The position numbers were made by a program, and so were the translations under genes. Below, in pieces: positions 51,572-59,577 of a stretch of 64,000 nucleotides of DNA. Where the stretch lies: NCBI RefSeq assembly GCF_009725235.1, contig NZ_WJFC01000039.1, positions 1 through 64,000 of the forward strand, read 5' to 3'. Each line of letters opens with the position of its first letter. The first letter of the stretch is position 1. The DNA comes from Scytonema sp. UIC 10036 (lineage in GTDB: Bacteria; Cyanobacteriota; Cyanobacteriia; Cyanobacteriales; Nostocaceae). The notes under the pieces are model-generated. The model saw only the letters and a program-made list of their open reading frames with translations. It ran no database searches and was not told the origin of the DNA.

Positions 51572-51748
51572 CTATTCTCTTTCTAGGAAATAGTTTAGCA
51601 TATTTTCAAAAATTTTGACAACGGTGGTTAGGCGGAAGTTGTCTTGCATACGGAAATTGTGCTGGCTAGTATCAAGGGAATAGTTTTGAAATAAAACCTG
51701 GCTAAAGGCGTTATCTTCATCGCCCGTAAAAGATTGATTGTAGTTTAT
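51572..51748 (-). pseudogene. C-terminal fragment of an unknown protein
   Basis: An open stretch without a start codon reads YNQSFTGDEDNAFSQVLFQN then FRMQDNFRLTTVVKIFENML and ends ERE before TAG at 51572-51574. The amphipathic, protein-like character in the only long frame of this 380-bp gap suggests the remnant of a lost gene. No family recognised. Confidence 0.45.
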
Positions 51749-51832
51749 TTATTTGGGAGTCCCTAACACCATTTATAAAAACATGATTGATGAAGGCGAT
51801 CGCTATCTATTGCCCCAGTAAGTTGGTAATTT

Positions 51833-52477
51833 TCATCCTTGTTGCTCCTCAATAGGAAACCACTGCTGCATTGTATTACAAAGCTTCTGAAAAGCTGGAT
51901 CTTGACACCCTTTCACAGAAATTCGATTAGTGATTTGACGATAAATTGCTGAAGAACGGGGAATTTTTGAAATCTTCAAAGTCTCTTCAACGGCTTTTTT
52001 AGGATCGTTAGGTTTAGCTGATGAAGATTGCCAGAGACCTTTTTTTTCTAACCATTGCCGTAGGGGAACATCTTGTTTATATTTAAATGCTGTCGCTACA
52101 ATAGGAGAATTTTGCAATATCCAGGCTTCTAGTTCTGGACTGATAACAATAACCGCAAAATTATTGTCCTTCCATCCACTCTTAAGCATATTACGGCTGA
52201 TGCGATCTTCAATACCTTTGACATCTGGTGAACCTTCCCAGTCATTATCAAGAACTATAACAGCATGATGATGTGTTCTCTGATAAAGACGGAGAAATTC
52301 ATGAGCACGGGTGAAAACTCCTGGATCGCTACCACTTTCGTCTACTATTAAATCTTCACTGGGGTCGAATTGAAATTGGCGAATTCCTAAACTTAAATGA
52401 AACTTTTCTCTCGTTAAAAAACCTAGAAATGTAGCCTCCATATTTTTGTCAGCTAGTAGGAAGATACAATCTCTCAT
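51833..52477 (-). CDS. Toprim-like (DUF4276-like) putative nuclease, defence operon
   Basis: 214 aa. The pattern FLLADKNMEATFLGF (E14) and AVIVLDNDW (D77, D79) fits a Toprim fold: one Glu after beta1 and a DxD after a later strand. Its ATG overlaps the AAA ATPase stop by 4 bases, so the pair is translationally coupled. ATPase plus Toprim nuclease pairs occur in OLD, PARIS (AriA/AriB) and AbiL-type phage defence. The specific family was not identified. A fragment duplicate lies at 50073-50270. Confidence 0.72.
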   Translation of the reverse strand: MRDCIFLLADKNMEATFLGFLTREKFHLSLGIRQFQFDPSEDLIVDESGSDPGVFTRAHEFLRLYQRTHHHAVIVLDNDWEGSPDVKGIEDRISRNMLKSGWKDNNFAVIVISPELEAWILQNSPIVATAFKYKQDVPLRQWLEKKGLWQSSSAKPNDPKKAVEETLKISKIPRSSAIYRQITNRISVKGCQDPAFQKLCNTMQQWFPIEEQQG

Positions 52478-53739
52478 CCAAGTACTCCCGCAGCAAACAG
52501 GGAACCAAGGTCAATGCTCCCCTGCCAGTCTTGAAAACGCGGATGCTTATCCCCTGGTATTGCTGTTGCACCATTTTCCTGACTTTCTTTCATTACAATG
52601 ACTGATTTTAGATCGGTATGTGCTAAAACTACCGGAGAATAAGTAGACATAAAAATTTGAGAATCATACAAAGAACTTAAAGATTGTAGGACTATCTCTA
52701 TTAATCTAGGATGGATACCGTGAACTGGCTCTTCTACAAGAATTACACCTGGTATTTGAGGTAAATAAGGTAGAATTGTCAATGCCAAAATATTTAGCGT
52801 TCCATAGGAGAGTTCAGAAGATGTAACAATATGTTCTCCAGAATATTTTAATTGTAGATAAGCGTAGTTATTTTCCTCCGATTGCACAGCTTGAATTGTC
52901 TGCAAATTAGGAAAACCCATTTTAATATGTTCGACCCAATAATCAAATAAATTTGGTTGCTCTTTTTGCAAATTTAGAACTAACCAAGGTAAATTTGCAG
53001 CATCATAACGCAAAGTTTTTTGTTGACTTGGTGGAAAAGCTTTTCTTAACATTGATTTGCTTGGCTCATAGCACATTATCTCTTTTTCTAAAAAATTTTT
53101 CAACCAAAGTGTAGCTGGATTAGGAAAATCTTGTGGAAAATTTGCTAAAACTAATTCTTGCGGTTCTAGTTCAAATTCGATGCGATCGCCAATGTTATTT
53201 TCTGGTATGACAATCGCTTGATTTCCGAAGTCTCGCTTAACAATCGCTTGCTTATGAAAAAATTCTTTTATTCCTGCTTTTCCATCTACTCCTGACTCAA
53301 AATTTTTATAATTAATAATATATAAATATTCATGATTGACATGAATCTCCAGAGCGCTAACTATTTTCAAGTTAATCTCATAACGCACAGACTGAGGATG
53401 TAAATTCCTAGTTGTTACGGCACTGAGCGCTTCAGGTTTCAGTAACTGACTAATAACCTCTTGTGGTAAATGAGCTTCTATAGCAAAACCAAAATTATCG
53501 CCTTGTTGCTTGTAAAGCAAATGCCGCAATCTTTCCACTCTGCGACCTCCTGGAATAGACGGAGATTCCAAAAATGCAGGTACTAATCCCTTTGATAAAA
53601 TTTCGCTAAGTAATAGAGGTATGTCAATCAGCGTACTTTTACCTGTTCCATTTAGACCAACTAATACATTATATTGACCTACCTGAATATCAAGTTTGTC
53701 AAAGCAACGATATTTATATGCTTCTATTCGAGAAATCAT
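52474..53739 (-). CDS. AAA (OLD/RecF-like) ATPase, defence operon
   Basis: 421 aa. ISRIEAYKYRCFDKLDIQVG followed by Walker A VGLNGTGKSTLI (28-36), an ABC-like signature (SELSYGTLNILALTILPYL) and Walker B with the catalytic Glu (GVILVEEPVHGIHPRLIEIV), then STYSPVVLAH (H-loop region). This is an AAA_21/OLD-like architecture without fused Toprim; the Toprim-like nuclease is the separate downstream gene. Likely a damage- or phage-sensing ATPase controlling the nuclease (inference). Upstream DNA contains a DUF433 gene fragment. Confidence 0.85.
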   Translation of the reverse strand: MISRIEAYKYRCFDKLDIQVGQYNVLVGLNGTGKSTLIDIPLLLSEILSKGLVPAFLESPSIPGGRRVERLRHLLYKQQGDNFGFAIEAHLPQEVISQLLKPEALSAVTTRNLHPQSVRYEINLKIVSALEIHVNHEYLYIINYKNFESGVDGKAGIKEFFHKQAIVKRDFGNQAIVIPENNIGDRIEFELEPQELVLANFPQDFPNPATLWLKNFLEKEIMCYEPSKSMLRKAFPPSQQKTLRYDAANLPWLVLNLQKEQPNLFDYWVEHIKMGFPNLQTIQAVQSEENNYAYLQLKYSGEHIVTSSELSYGTLNILALTILPYLPQIPGVILVEEPVHGIHPRLIEIVLQSLSSLYDSQIFMSTYSPVVLAHTDLKSVIVMKESQENGATAIPGDKHPRFQDWQGSIDLGSLFAAGVLG

Positions 53740-53769
53740 GTGTTATGTACAACTTGAGTTATCGTTGAA

Positions 53770-53825
53770 TTATACTCATTACTGTTTGGAGCGGAAACTA
53801 AATTTTCTTTCCAAACGTTAAAACC
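53770..53825 (-). pseudogene. fragment of a DUF433 gene
   Basis: On the minus strand the DNA reads FNVWKENLVSAPN, matching FNAWKENLVSDPN of the intact DUF433 protein at 50922-51452, then loses similarity. It sits just upstream of the AAA ATPase start, showing that DUF433-module DNA once lay next to this operon. Confidence 0.75.
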
Positions 53826-54026
53826 TAGGACTTACGTATTGACAGGAAACGTCAGATATGTATTAGCTATTTGTAGCGCCTCAACGTTTGATTTGTTAAT
53901 GAACGCGAACCATCATCACCTAGCGTAGGGGCGCAAGGCATTGCGCCCCTACAAGTCTGAAAGGTTAACATGGGTATTACCCAAAAAGTGGCAACAACAT
54001 TGCGAGCAATTTAATAAAATGTCAAA
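53826..54026. repeat. intergenic repeats upstream of AlbA_2 gene
   Basis: Contains GTAGGGGCGCAA-GGCA-TTGCGCCCCTAC (about 53925-53952), a perfect 12-bp stem. A related GTAGGGGCGCAACGCCTTGC copy is at 61650. The remainder holds the promoter region of the AlbA_2 gene. Confidence 0.7.
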
Positions 54027-55676
54027 ATGACACGCACTATTCCTACAAAAGAATCTCTCACCGTAGAATTTAAAAGCGATCGCTCGCGCCTTTCCGACCG
54101 AGAACTCATTGAAACAGTTGTATGTCTTGCCAACACTGATGGTGGAGAACTTTACCTTGGTGTTGAAGATGATGGTCGAGTGACTGGTTTGCACCCCCAA
54201 CATCAAAATCTCTCTACTTTATCTGCTATGATTGCCAACCGCACCAACCCACCAATTAGCGTGCGCGTTACAGCAATTCAGGAAGAAGGGAAAACTATTG
54301 CTCTGATAGAAGTACCCAAATCCACTCGCTTGGTAGCAACTTCCGATGGTTTATTACAACGCCGTCGCCTTCAAGCTGATGGTACTCCTCAATGCATACC
54401 CTTCTATCCTTACGAATTTTCTAGCCGTCAATCCGATTTAGGTGTTCTCGATTATTCATCATTACCAGTAGCAGGGTCTACTGTAGCTGACTTAGATCCC
54501 CTAGAACGGGAACGGTTGCGCCAACTGATAGAACGATATGGAGGCGATCGCAAACTTTTATCGTTGAGCGATGAAGAACTAGATGGTGCTTTGGGGTTTG
54601 TGCGTTCTCGTGATGGCGATCGCATTCCCACAATTACAGGATTATTAATCTTGGGTCGAGAAGCAGCAATCCGCGAACATATACCGACTCATGAAGTAGC
54701 ATTTCAACTATTAGAAGGTACGCAAGTGCGAGTCAACGATTTTTACCGTACCCCTATGTTGAAATTGTTTGAGCGAGTTATTGAGCAATTTGAAGTGCGT
54801 GTCGAAGAAGACGAAATGCAGGTAGGTTTATTTCGCGTACCCGTTCCTAATTACGACCGACGAACATTTCGTGAAGCGTTTGTCAATGCTCTTATTCATA
54901 GGGATTATACCCGATTGGGAGCCGTTCATGTTCGTTGGGAAGACTATGGTATTGTTATCAGCAACCCTGGGGGATTTGTTGAAGGTGTCACTTTAGATAA
55001 CTTGTTGGTTGTAGAACCTAGACCAAGAAACCCCTTCTTAGCTGATGCTATCAAACGCATTGGACTTGCTGAACGCACGGGGCGGGGTGTAGATTTAATC
55101 TACCAGGGCTTACTGCGCTACGGGCGACCTGCGCCTGACTACCGACGCAGCGATGCCTACTCAGTCATTGTCAGACTTCCTGGTGGAGAAGCTGACTTAC
55201 CTCTTTTACGGGTTGTTATTGAAGAAGAAAATCGCAGACAAAGCCAACTCCCAGTTGAATCTCTCATCGCCTTGGCTCAATTGCGTCATGAAAGACGTAT
55301 AGATACCACCATTCTTGCCCAAGCTATTCAAAGAGACGAAGCGATCGCTCGTAGTGTTTTAGAAAGATTAGTAGAAGCGGGTTTAGTAGAAGCGCATGGA
55401 GTCAAAAAAGGACGTACCTACACTTTAAGCTCTCAAGTATACCGAGAATTGGGACAGTCAGCCGATTATGTTCGACAAGCGGGCTTTGATTCCATACAGC
55501 AAGAGCAAATGGTTCTCAGTTACGTGAAAACTCACGGTAGAATCACTCGACAAGAAGCAATAGAACTGTGTCGTATTAGTCAAGATCGAGCAACGCGCTT
55601 GCTGCGGAAGTTAACAGACGCTCAGCAATTAAAATTAGTTGGTCAACGCCGGGGCGCATATTACGTCATTCCATAG
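54027..55676 (+). CDS. AlbA_2 (Schlafen-like) and HATPase_c_4 domain protein
   Basis: 549 aa. The N-terminal AlbA_2/Schlafen-type domain is ESLTVEFKSDRSRLSDRELI with CLANTDGGELYLGVEDDGRV. A central GHKL-type ATPase domain is visible as REAFVNALIHRDYTRLGAVH, IVISNPGGFVEG and LAERTGRGVDLIYQGL. The C terminus has two winged-helix DNA-binding regions (~430-549). Such proteins are annotated RecG-like, but there is no helicase. They are frequent in accessory and defence contexts; the role may be nucleic-acid-dependent regulation (inference). It looks intact. Confidence 0.88.
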   Translation: MTRTIPTKESLTVEFKSDRSRLSDRELIETVVCLANTDGGELYLGVEDDGRVTGLHPQHQNLSTLSAMIANRTNPPISVRVTAIQEEGKTIALIEVPKSTRLVATSDGLLQRRRLQADGTPQCIPFYPYEFSSRQSDLGVLDYSSLPVAGSTVADLDPLERERLRQLIERYGGDRKLLSLSDEELDGALGFVRSRDGDRIPTITGLLILGREAAIREHIPTHEVAFQLLEGTQVRVNDFYRTPMLKLFERVIEQFEVRVEEDEMQVGLFRVPVPNYDRRTFREAFVNALIHRDYTRLGAVHVRWEDYGIVISNPGGFVEGVTLDNLLVVEPRPRNPFLADAIKRIGLAERTGRGVDLIYQGLLRYGRPAPDYRRSDAYSVIVRLPGGEADLPLLRVVIEEENRRQSQLPVESLIALAQLRHERRIDTTILAQAIQRDEAIARSVLERLVEAGLVEAHGVKKGRTYTLSSQVYRELGQSADYVRQAGFDSIQQEQMVLSYVKTHGRITRQEAIELCRISQDRATRLLRKLTDAQQLKLVGQRRGAYYVIP

Positions 55677-55681
55677 CTGAA

Positions 55682-55721
55682 AAATACGCGCCGCGCTTTT
55701 CTAAATACGCGCCGCGCTTTT
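55682..55721. repeat. tandem pair of a 19-bp GC-rich repeat
   Basis: Two exact copies of AAATACGCGCCGCGCTTTT separated by CT, directly after the AlbA_2 gene stop and followed by a T tract. Confidence 0.9.
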
Positions 55722-55915
55722 TTTAGTCTGTTCTGGGTAAGAAAACTCATGTGGTGGCGATCGCGCGCAAGATGACCTTTTCCTCAAACATCTCCTCAGC
55801 CTTTAACAATGTCTCATACCAATTTGAACAAAGAATGCGACAGATAGTTGACCCAAATCCAGTCTAGACATGACTTTCCCAATCCAAAATCTAAAATCCA
55901 AAATGGTATTACATA

Positions 55916-55960
55916 CGATCCCCCCATCTCCCCTTAACAAGGGGGGCTTAGGGGGGATCG
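55916..55960. repeat. CGATCCCCCC palindromic element
   Basis: CGATCCCCCC (55916-55925) and GGGGGGATCG (55951-55960) flank CCCCTTAACAAGGGGGGC, giving nested inverted repeats. Similar C/G-run elements occur at 18573 and inside the MITE at 50290. Confidence 0.75.
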
Positions 55961-56271
55961 CATTTGTCTCAAAGAGTTAAGGAATTGGTATAAGAACAAG
56001 CAAAGCTCTACCTATGGGATCTATCTATCGGACAGTAAAACAAGTTTATCTAACCTTATTTTTCTGACTTTGGCTAGAAGAAATGATTGCAGAAAATGTT
56101 TATTCTAGCTATAGAATTGTCCAATTAATCAACACTTGTCTGCTTAATCTATGGCTCATAAGTAGAAAATTTGAAGAAATTAAAGAACCTGCAAAAGGAT
56201 TTCTTTATTTTTTTAAATTTTTTGCCTAACAAATGTAAAATTTCATTTTTTGAAAAAATATTAATTGAACC

Positions 56272-57129
56272 ATGAATCTAGGTAACAAAAGTCCGTCTAA
56301 CGTGGATGTAAGTAACAAAAGTCAGGTTAACACAAAAGCTATGTCTAGCACTAAGGATCTCTTTGAAAACATTTGGAATGCCAAGGTAGTCATAGCTACA
56401 GCAGTATTAGCCATGTTTGTTCGATTTGGATATGGTACTGATGCAGCTTCACCTCCGGGGATTGCGAGTACTTATGATATAACCACCAACACGGATGATT
56501 ATATCGGTAAAACCGTGACGATTATCAGCAAGCCTTTTAAAAAAGTGGGTTCAAGCTCTTTTACAGTCAGTGATAGCAGATTTATGAGCGGTGAGCCTTT
56601 TGTTGTCGTAAACACTACGGGCGTACCTTTTGATTTACCCAAAAATAAAGATGTAAAAGTTCAAGTTACTGGTCAAGTTCGTAATTTAGACATTCCCCAA
56701 ATCGAGCGTGACTATAATTTGGATTTGCAGGATGAATACTTTAAAGATTATGTCAATAAACCTGTAATTATTGCTCAAAACATAATACAAGCACCCACAC
56801 CAGGTCAAATCACGAGCAATGCCAAAAGATTCTATGGTGGAACGCTTGCGGTTAGGGGGGAAGTCGATAACATTCAAAGCCCGGTTTTATTTACTATGGA
56901 TGAAAATTATTTATTAGGTGCACAGGATTTGCTAGTTTTTCTCAAGCCTGCGCCAAAAGAGGAGATTCGGAAGGGTCAGACTGTGATGGTTATGGGAGAA
57001 CTGCGTCCGTTTAATGTGAATGAGATTGAGCAAGCGTATAACGTTAGGTGGGATGAAAGAGTGAAAGCCCAGTTAGAGGCTGATTATAGAAATAAGCCTG
57101 TATTTATTGCTAGCGCTATCTATCCTTAA
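56272..57129 (+). CDS. hypothetical membrane-anchored protein with internal duplication (285 aa)
   Basis: One hydrophobic segment near residues 40-55 (AKVVIATAVLAMFVRFGYG) precedes two homologous halves. Half 1 (~75-175): YIGKTVTIISKPFKKVGSSS, then VQVTGQVRNLDIPQIERDYN and YVNKPVIIAQNI. Half 2 (~185-285): FYGGTLAVRGEVDNIQSPVL, then VMVMGELRPFNVNEIEQAYN and YRNKPVFIASAI. Each half is beta-rich and may be an OB-like fold. The extreme N terminus carries a short repeat (GNKSPSNVDVSNKSQVN). Probably faces the periplasm or lumen. Function unknown. Confidence 0.75.
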   Translation: MNLGNKSPSNVDVSNKSQVNTKAMSSTKDLFENIWNAKVVIATAVLAMFVRFGYGTDAASPPGIASTYDITTNTDDYIGKTVTIISKPFKKVGSSSFTVSDSRFMSGEPFVVVNTTGVPFDLPKNKDVKVQVTGQVRNLDIPQIERDYNLDLQDEYFKDYVNKPVIIAQNIIQAPTPGQITSNAKRFYGGTLAVRGEVDNIQSPVLFTMDENYLLGAQDLLVFLKPAPKEEIRKGQTVMVMGELRPFNVNEIEQAYNVRWDERVKAQLEADYRNKPVFIASAIYP

Positions 57130-57188
57130 AGTCAGTGAGCAGTGACCATTGGTAGAGAACTGGGCGACTAGTGACTTATAAAATTATT

Positions 57189-57232
57189 GGTTCGTAGTTG
57201 CGCTTCAGCGCGCTAAAGCGCAACTACGAACC
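57189..57232. repeat. perfect 17-bp palindrome (GGTTCGTAGTTGCGCTT)
   Basis: GGTTCGTAGTTGCGCTT (57189-57205) and AAGCGCAACTACGAACC (57216-57232) are exact complements with a 10-nt loop CAGCGCGCTA. A related, less perfect copy is near 6540-6570. Confidence 0.9.
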
Positions 57233-57317
57233 TTATGTAAGTGTTTAGCCGAACTTGATGTAACTCCTTAAAGATACGCGCAATACGGTTGAGTTAGAGC
57301 TAAAAACCTGATTTTGT

Positions 57318-57438
57318 GTAGGTTGGAGAGCCACAAAAAGTGCTCTGGTTGACACCAGTAGAGTGAAGTGGGGTTTGAGGAACGAAATCCAATATTCTCG
57401 CGGCGTTTGTTGGGTTTCGTTCCTCAACCCAACCTACT
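57318..57438. repeat. GTAGGTTGG...CCAACCTAC MITE-like element
   Basis: 121-bp element with 9-bp terminal inverted repeats GTAGGTTGG/CCAACCTAC and the family core GTTGGGTTTCGTTCCTCAAC at its right end. It has a different interior from the other copies. Confidence 0.75.
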
Positions 57439-57472
57439 AGGGTAGACAATGTTGTAATATTTTTTAATAACA

Positions 57473-57811
57473 ATGAATCAAGAAAAAGTCATTATTGTGG
57501 AGCAGACTCTTGGTGAGTCACCTCAAGAGTCTGCGTCAAAAACAGAGTTGGTGATTCCCAGTGAAAGTGTCTTTCTAATTCCTCTATTCTTTTTACTCGT
57601 TTTTTCAATCGCTTTTTTAAAGCAAACTAATTTCACACAGGCTTTATATCAAAGAATAGTTAGTTCAAAACTTTATTCTCGAATTCCATGTTTTAAATGC
57701 CAATTTTTTAAACAAAATCAATACTTGCAATGTGCTGTTCAGCCTTGTTTAGTGATGACAAAATCAGCTAGTGAATGTCCTGATTACGTAGCTATAAGAA
57801 GTAAGAAATAG
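57473..57811 (+). CDS. small Cys-containing membrane protein (112 aa)
   Basis: A polar N-terminal ~35 residues is followed by one membrane helix (VFLIPLFFLLVFSIAFL) and a Cys-rich C terminus (IPCFKCQFF, YLQCAVQPCLVM, SECPDYV; five Cys in ~40 residues), which could bind a metal or form disulfides. It resembles small cyanobacterial anchored proteins of unknown role. ATG at 57473 follows an AT-rich leader. Confidence 0.6.
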   Translation: MNQEKVIIVEQTLGESPQESASKTELVIPSESVFLIPLFFLLVFSIAFLKQTNFTQALYQRIVSSKLYSRIPCFKCQFFKQNQYLQCAVQPCLVMTKSASECPDYVAIRSKK

Positions 57812-57885
57812 TTTAATTTATAGGAATTTAGCCAGTAAAATCACGGTAAAAGTTGAAAGCAAGTTGCAATCAATGAGGAGGTTTG

Positions 57886-59511
57886 ATGCAAGACCAGTGG
57901 TATAAAAACGCGATCGCATACTCTCTGGATGTCGAAACGTTTATGGACTCGGATGGCGATGGTGTGGGTGACTTTCAAGGGCTAACTCATTGCTTGGACC
58001 ATCTTGCGGGACTGGGTATTACTTGTTTGTGGCTCCTACCTTTTTATCCTTCTCCGAATCGAGATAATGGCTATGACGTGATGGACTACTATAATGTAGA
58101 CCCTCGATTGGGAACATTGGGCGATTTTGTGGAGTTCATGTACCAAGCACGAGAGCGAGGGATTCGAGTTCTGGTGGATTTGGTGGTGAATCACACCTCC
58201 GATCGACATCCCTGGTTCCAAGCAGCACGAGCCGATAAAAACTCTAAGTACCGGGATTATTACGTATGGACAGATAAGCCACCCGAACACCAAGTAGAAC
58301 CTGTTTTTCCTGATACTGAACACAGCGTTTGGGAGTATGACGAAACTTCCCAAGCCTATTACCTGCACCACTTCTACAAAGAACAACCAGATTTGAACAT
58401 TGCTAACCCCGCAGTGCAAGCAGAAATTTATAAAATTATGGGTTTCTGGTTGGAACTGGGGGTTTCTGGTTTTCGGATAGATGCTGCTCCTTTCTTGATA
58501 ACGGGACTTGGTATTGAAGGTGCAGACGAAAAATGCCTGCAAAATTTCCTGTCCAATATGCGAGAATTTGTTTCGTCTCGCAGTCTTGATGCAATTTTGC
58601 TTGCAGAAGCAAATGTCACACCAGACCAGTTCTCCGTGTACTTTGGAGAAGGCGATCGCATGCACATGCTATTCAACTTTTTGTTGAATCGCCATATGTT
58701 TCTTGCTCTTGCTCGTCAGGAAGCAGCGCCTTTGATTAATGGGTTAAAGTCAATACCCAAAATTCCTCAAATTGGACAATGGCTTAACTTTGTGCGAAAT
58801 CACGATGAACTTGACCTTTCTGGGCTTTCTTCAGAAGAACTAGAAGAGGTTTTTGCGGCTTTCGCCCCTGAAGAAAATATGCGGAGTTTCGGACGGGGTA
58901 TTCGTCGCCGACTACCACCTATGCTAAGAGGCAATTGTCATCGTATAGAGATGACTTACAGTTTGATGTTTAGCTTACCCGGTACTCCCATGCTGCGTTA
59001 CGGTGATGAAATTGGTATGGGTGAGGACTTGTCTCTAGAAGGTCGCGAAAGTGTTCGTACTGTGATGCAGTGGTCGGAAGAACCCAACGGTGGTTTTTCT
59101 ACTGCCCCTGAAAAAACTCTAGCCAAACCAAGCATTTCAGAAGGCGACTACGGATACAAACACGTTAACGTTGCTACCGAACAACGCGACCCAGCTTCCT
59201 TAATGAATTGGATGGAACGACTTATCCGCATTCGCAAGCAATGCCCGGAATTTGGTCGCGGAGAATGGCAAATTCTAGAAACCAATGAACCCTGCGTCTT
59301 CGCTCACTGCTGTGAGTGGCAAGGTAGAACTGCGATCGCAATTCACAATCTTGCAGATAAAGAGTGTATTGCCACTATTAAAACAAACAAGTACAAGCAC
59401 TTGATTGAGTTGTTTTGCGATCGGCAATACGAACCCATTCAAGGCGAGTTGCTTTCCATTCCTTTATCAGCATACGGTTACCGTTGGTTCCGAGTAAATA
59501 CGATGTGTTAG
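57886..59511 (+). CDS. GH13 alpha-amylase family protein (trehalose synthase-like)
   Basis: 541 aa; ATG 57886 follows a strong GAGGAGG. (Beta/alpha)8 barrel motifs: VDLVVNHTSD (region I), GFRIDAAPF with nucleophile D199, LLAEAN with acid/base E241, and VRNHDELD with D307. The start (WYKNAIAYSLDVETFMDSDG) is like trehalose synthase/maltose-transferring GH13_16 enzymes. Probably acts on maltose, trehalose or short glucans; substrate not fixed by sequence. It pairs with the LLM oxidoreductase 66 bp downstream, a recurrent association. Confidence 0.92.
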   Translation: MQDQWYKNAIAYSLDVETFMDSDGDGVGDFQGLTHCLDHLAGLGITCLWLLPFYPSPNRDNGYDVMDYYNVDPRLGTLGDFVEFMYQARERGIRVLVDLVVNHTSDRHPWFQAARADKNSKYRDYYVWTDKPPEHQVEPVFPDTEHSVWEYDETSQAYYLHHFYKEQPDLNIANPAVQAEIYKIMGFWLELGVSGFRIDAAPFLITGLGIEGADEKCLQNFLSNMREFVSSRSLDAILLAEANVTPDQFSVYFGEGDRMHMLFNFLLNRHMFLALARQEAAPLINGLKSIPKIPQIGQWLNFVRNHDELDLSGLSSEELEEVFAAFAPEENMRSFGRGIRRRLPPMLRGNCHRIEMTYSLMFSLPGTPMLRYGDEIGMGEDLSLEGRESVRTVMQWSEEPNGGFSTAPEKTLAKPSISEGDYGYKHVNVATEQRDPASLMNWMERLIRIRKQCPEFGRGEWQILETNEPCVFAHCCEWQGRTAIAIHNLADKECIATIKTNKYKHLIELFCDRQYEPIQGELLSIPLSAYGYRWFRVNTMC

Positions 59512-59577
59512 GCTAATGGCTAATAGTTAATAGAACAATTAGCCATTAGCCATTAGCAATTAGCAATTAGCAATATT
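59512..59577. repeat. GGCTAATG/CAATTAGC repeats between GH13 and LLM genes
   Basis: GGCTAATGGCTAATAGTTAA, then TTAGCCATTAGCCATTAGCA and ATTAGCAATTAGCAAT; opposed units within the presumed operon, ending just before the next ATG. Confidence 0.75.

Larger units (their letters stand above)
55677..56271. other. repeat-rich intergenic region
   Basis: 595 bp without a gene. Contains two direct copies of AAATACGCGCCGCGCTTTT (55682-55700 and 55703-55721), CCAAAATCTAAAATCC heptamers near 55890, and a CGATCCCCCC...GGGGGGATCG element (55916-55960). The last ~270 bp are AT-rich and presumably hold the promoter of the next gene. Confidence 0.6.
57130..57472. other. repeat-filled intergenic region
   Basis: Filled largely by CAGTGAGCAGTGACCATTGG repeats, the palindrome at 57189-57232 and the GTAGGTTGG element at 57318-57438. 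An open frame on the minus strand (57245-57427) consists of the repeat and is not called. Confidence 0.6.

Noticed and set aside
57245..57427. 60-codon minus-strand ORF
   Set aside because: It is encoded by the GTAGGTTGG repeat element.
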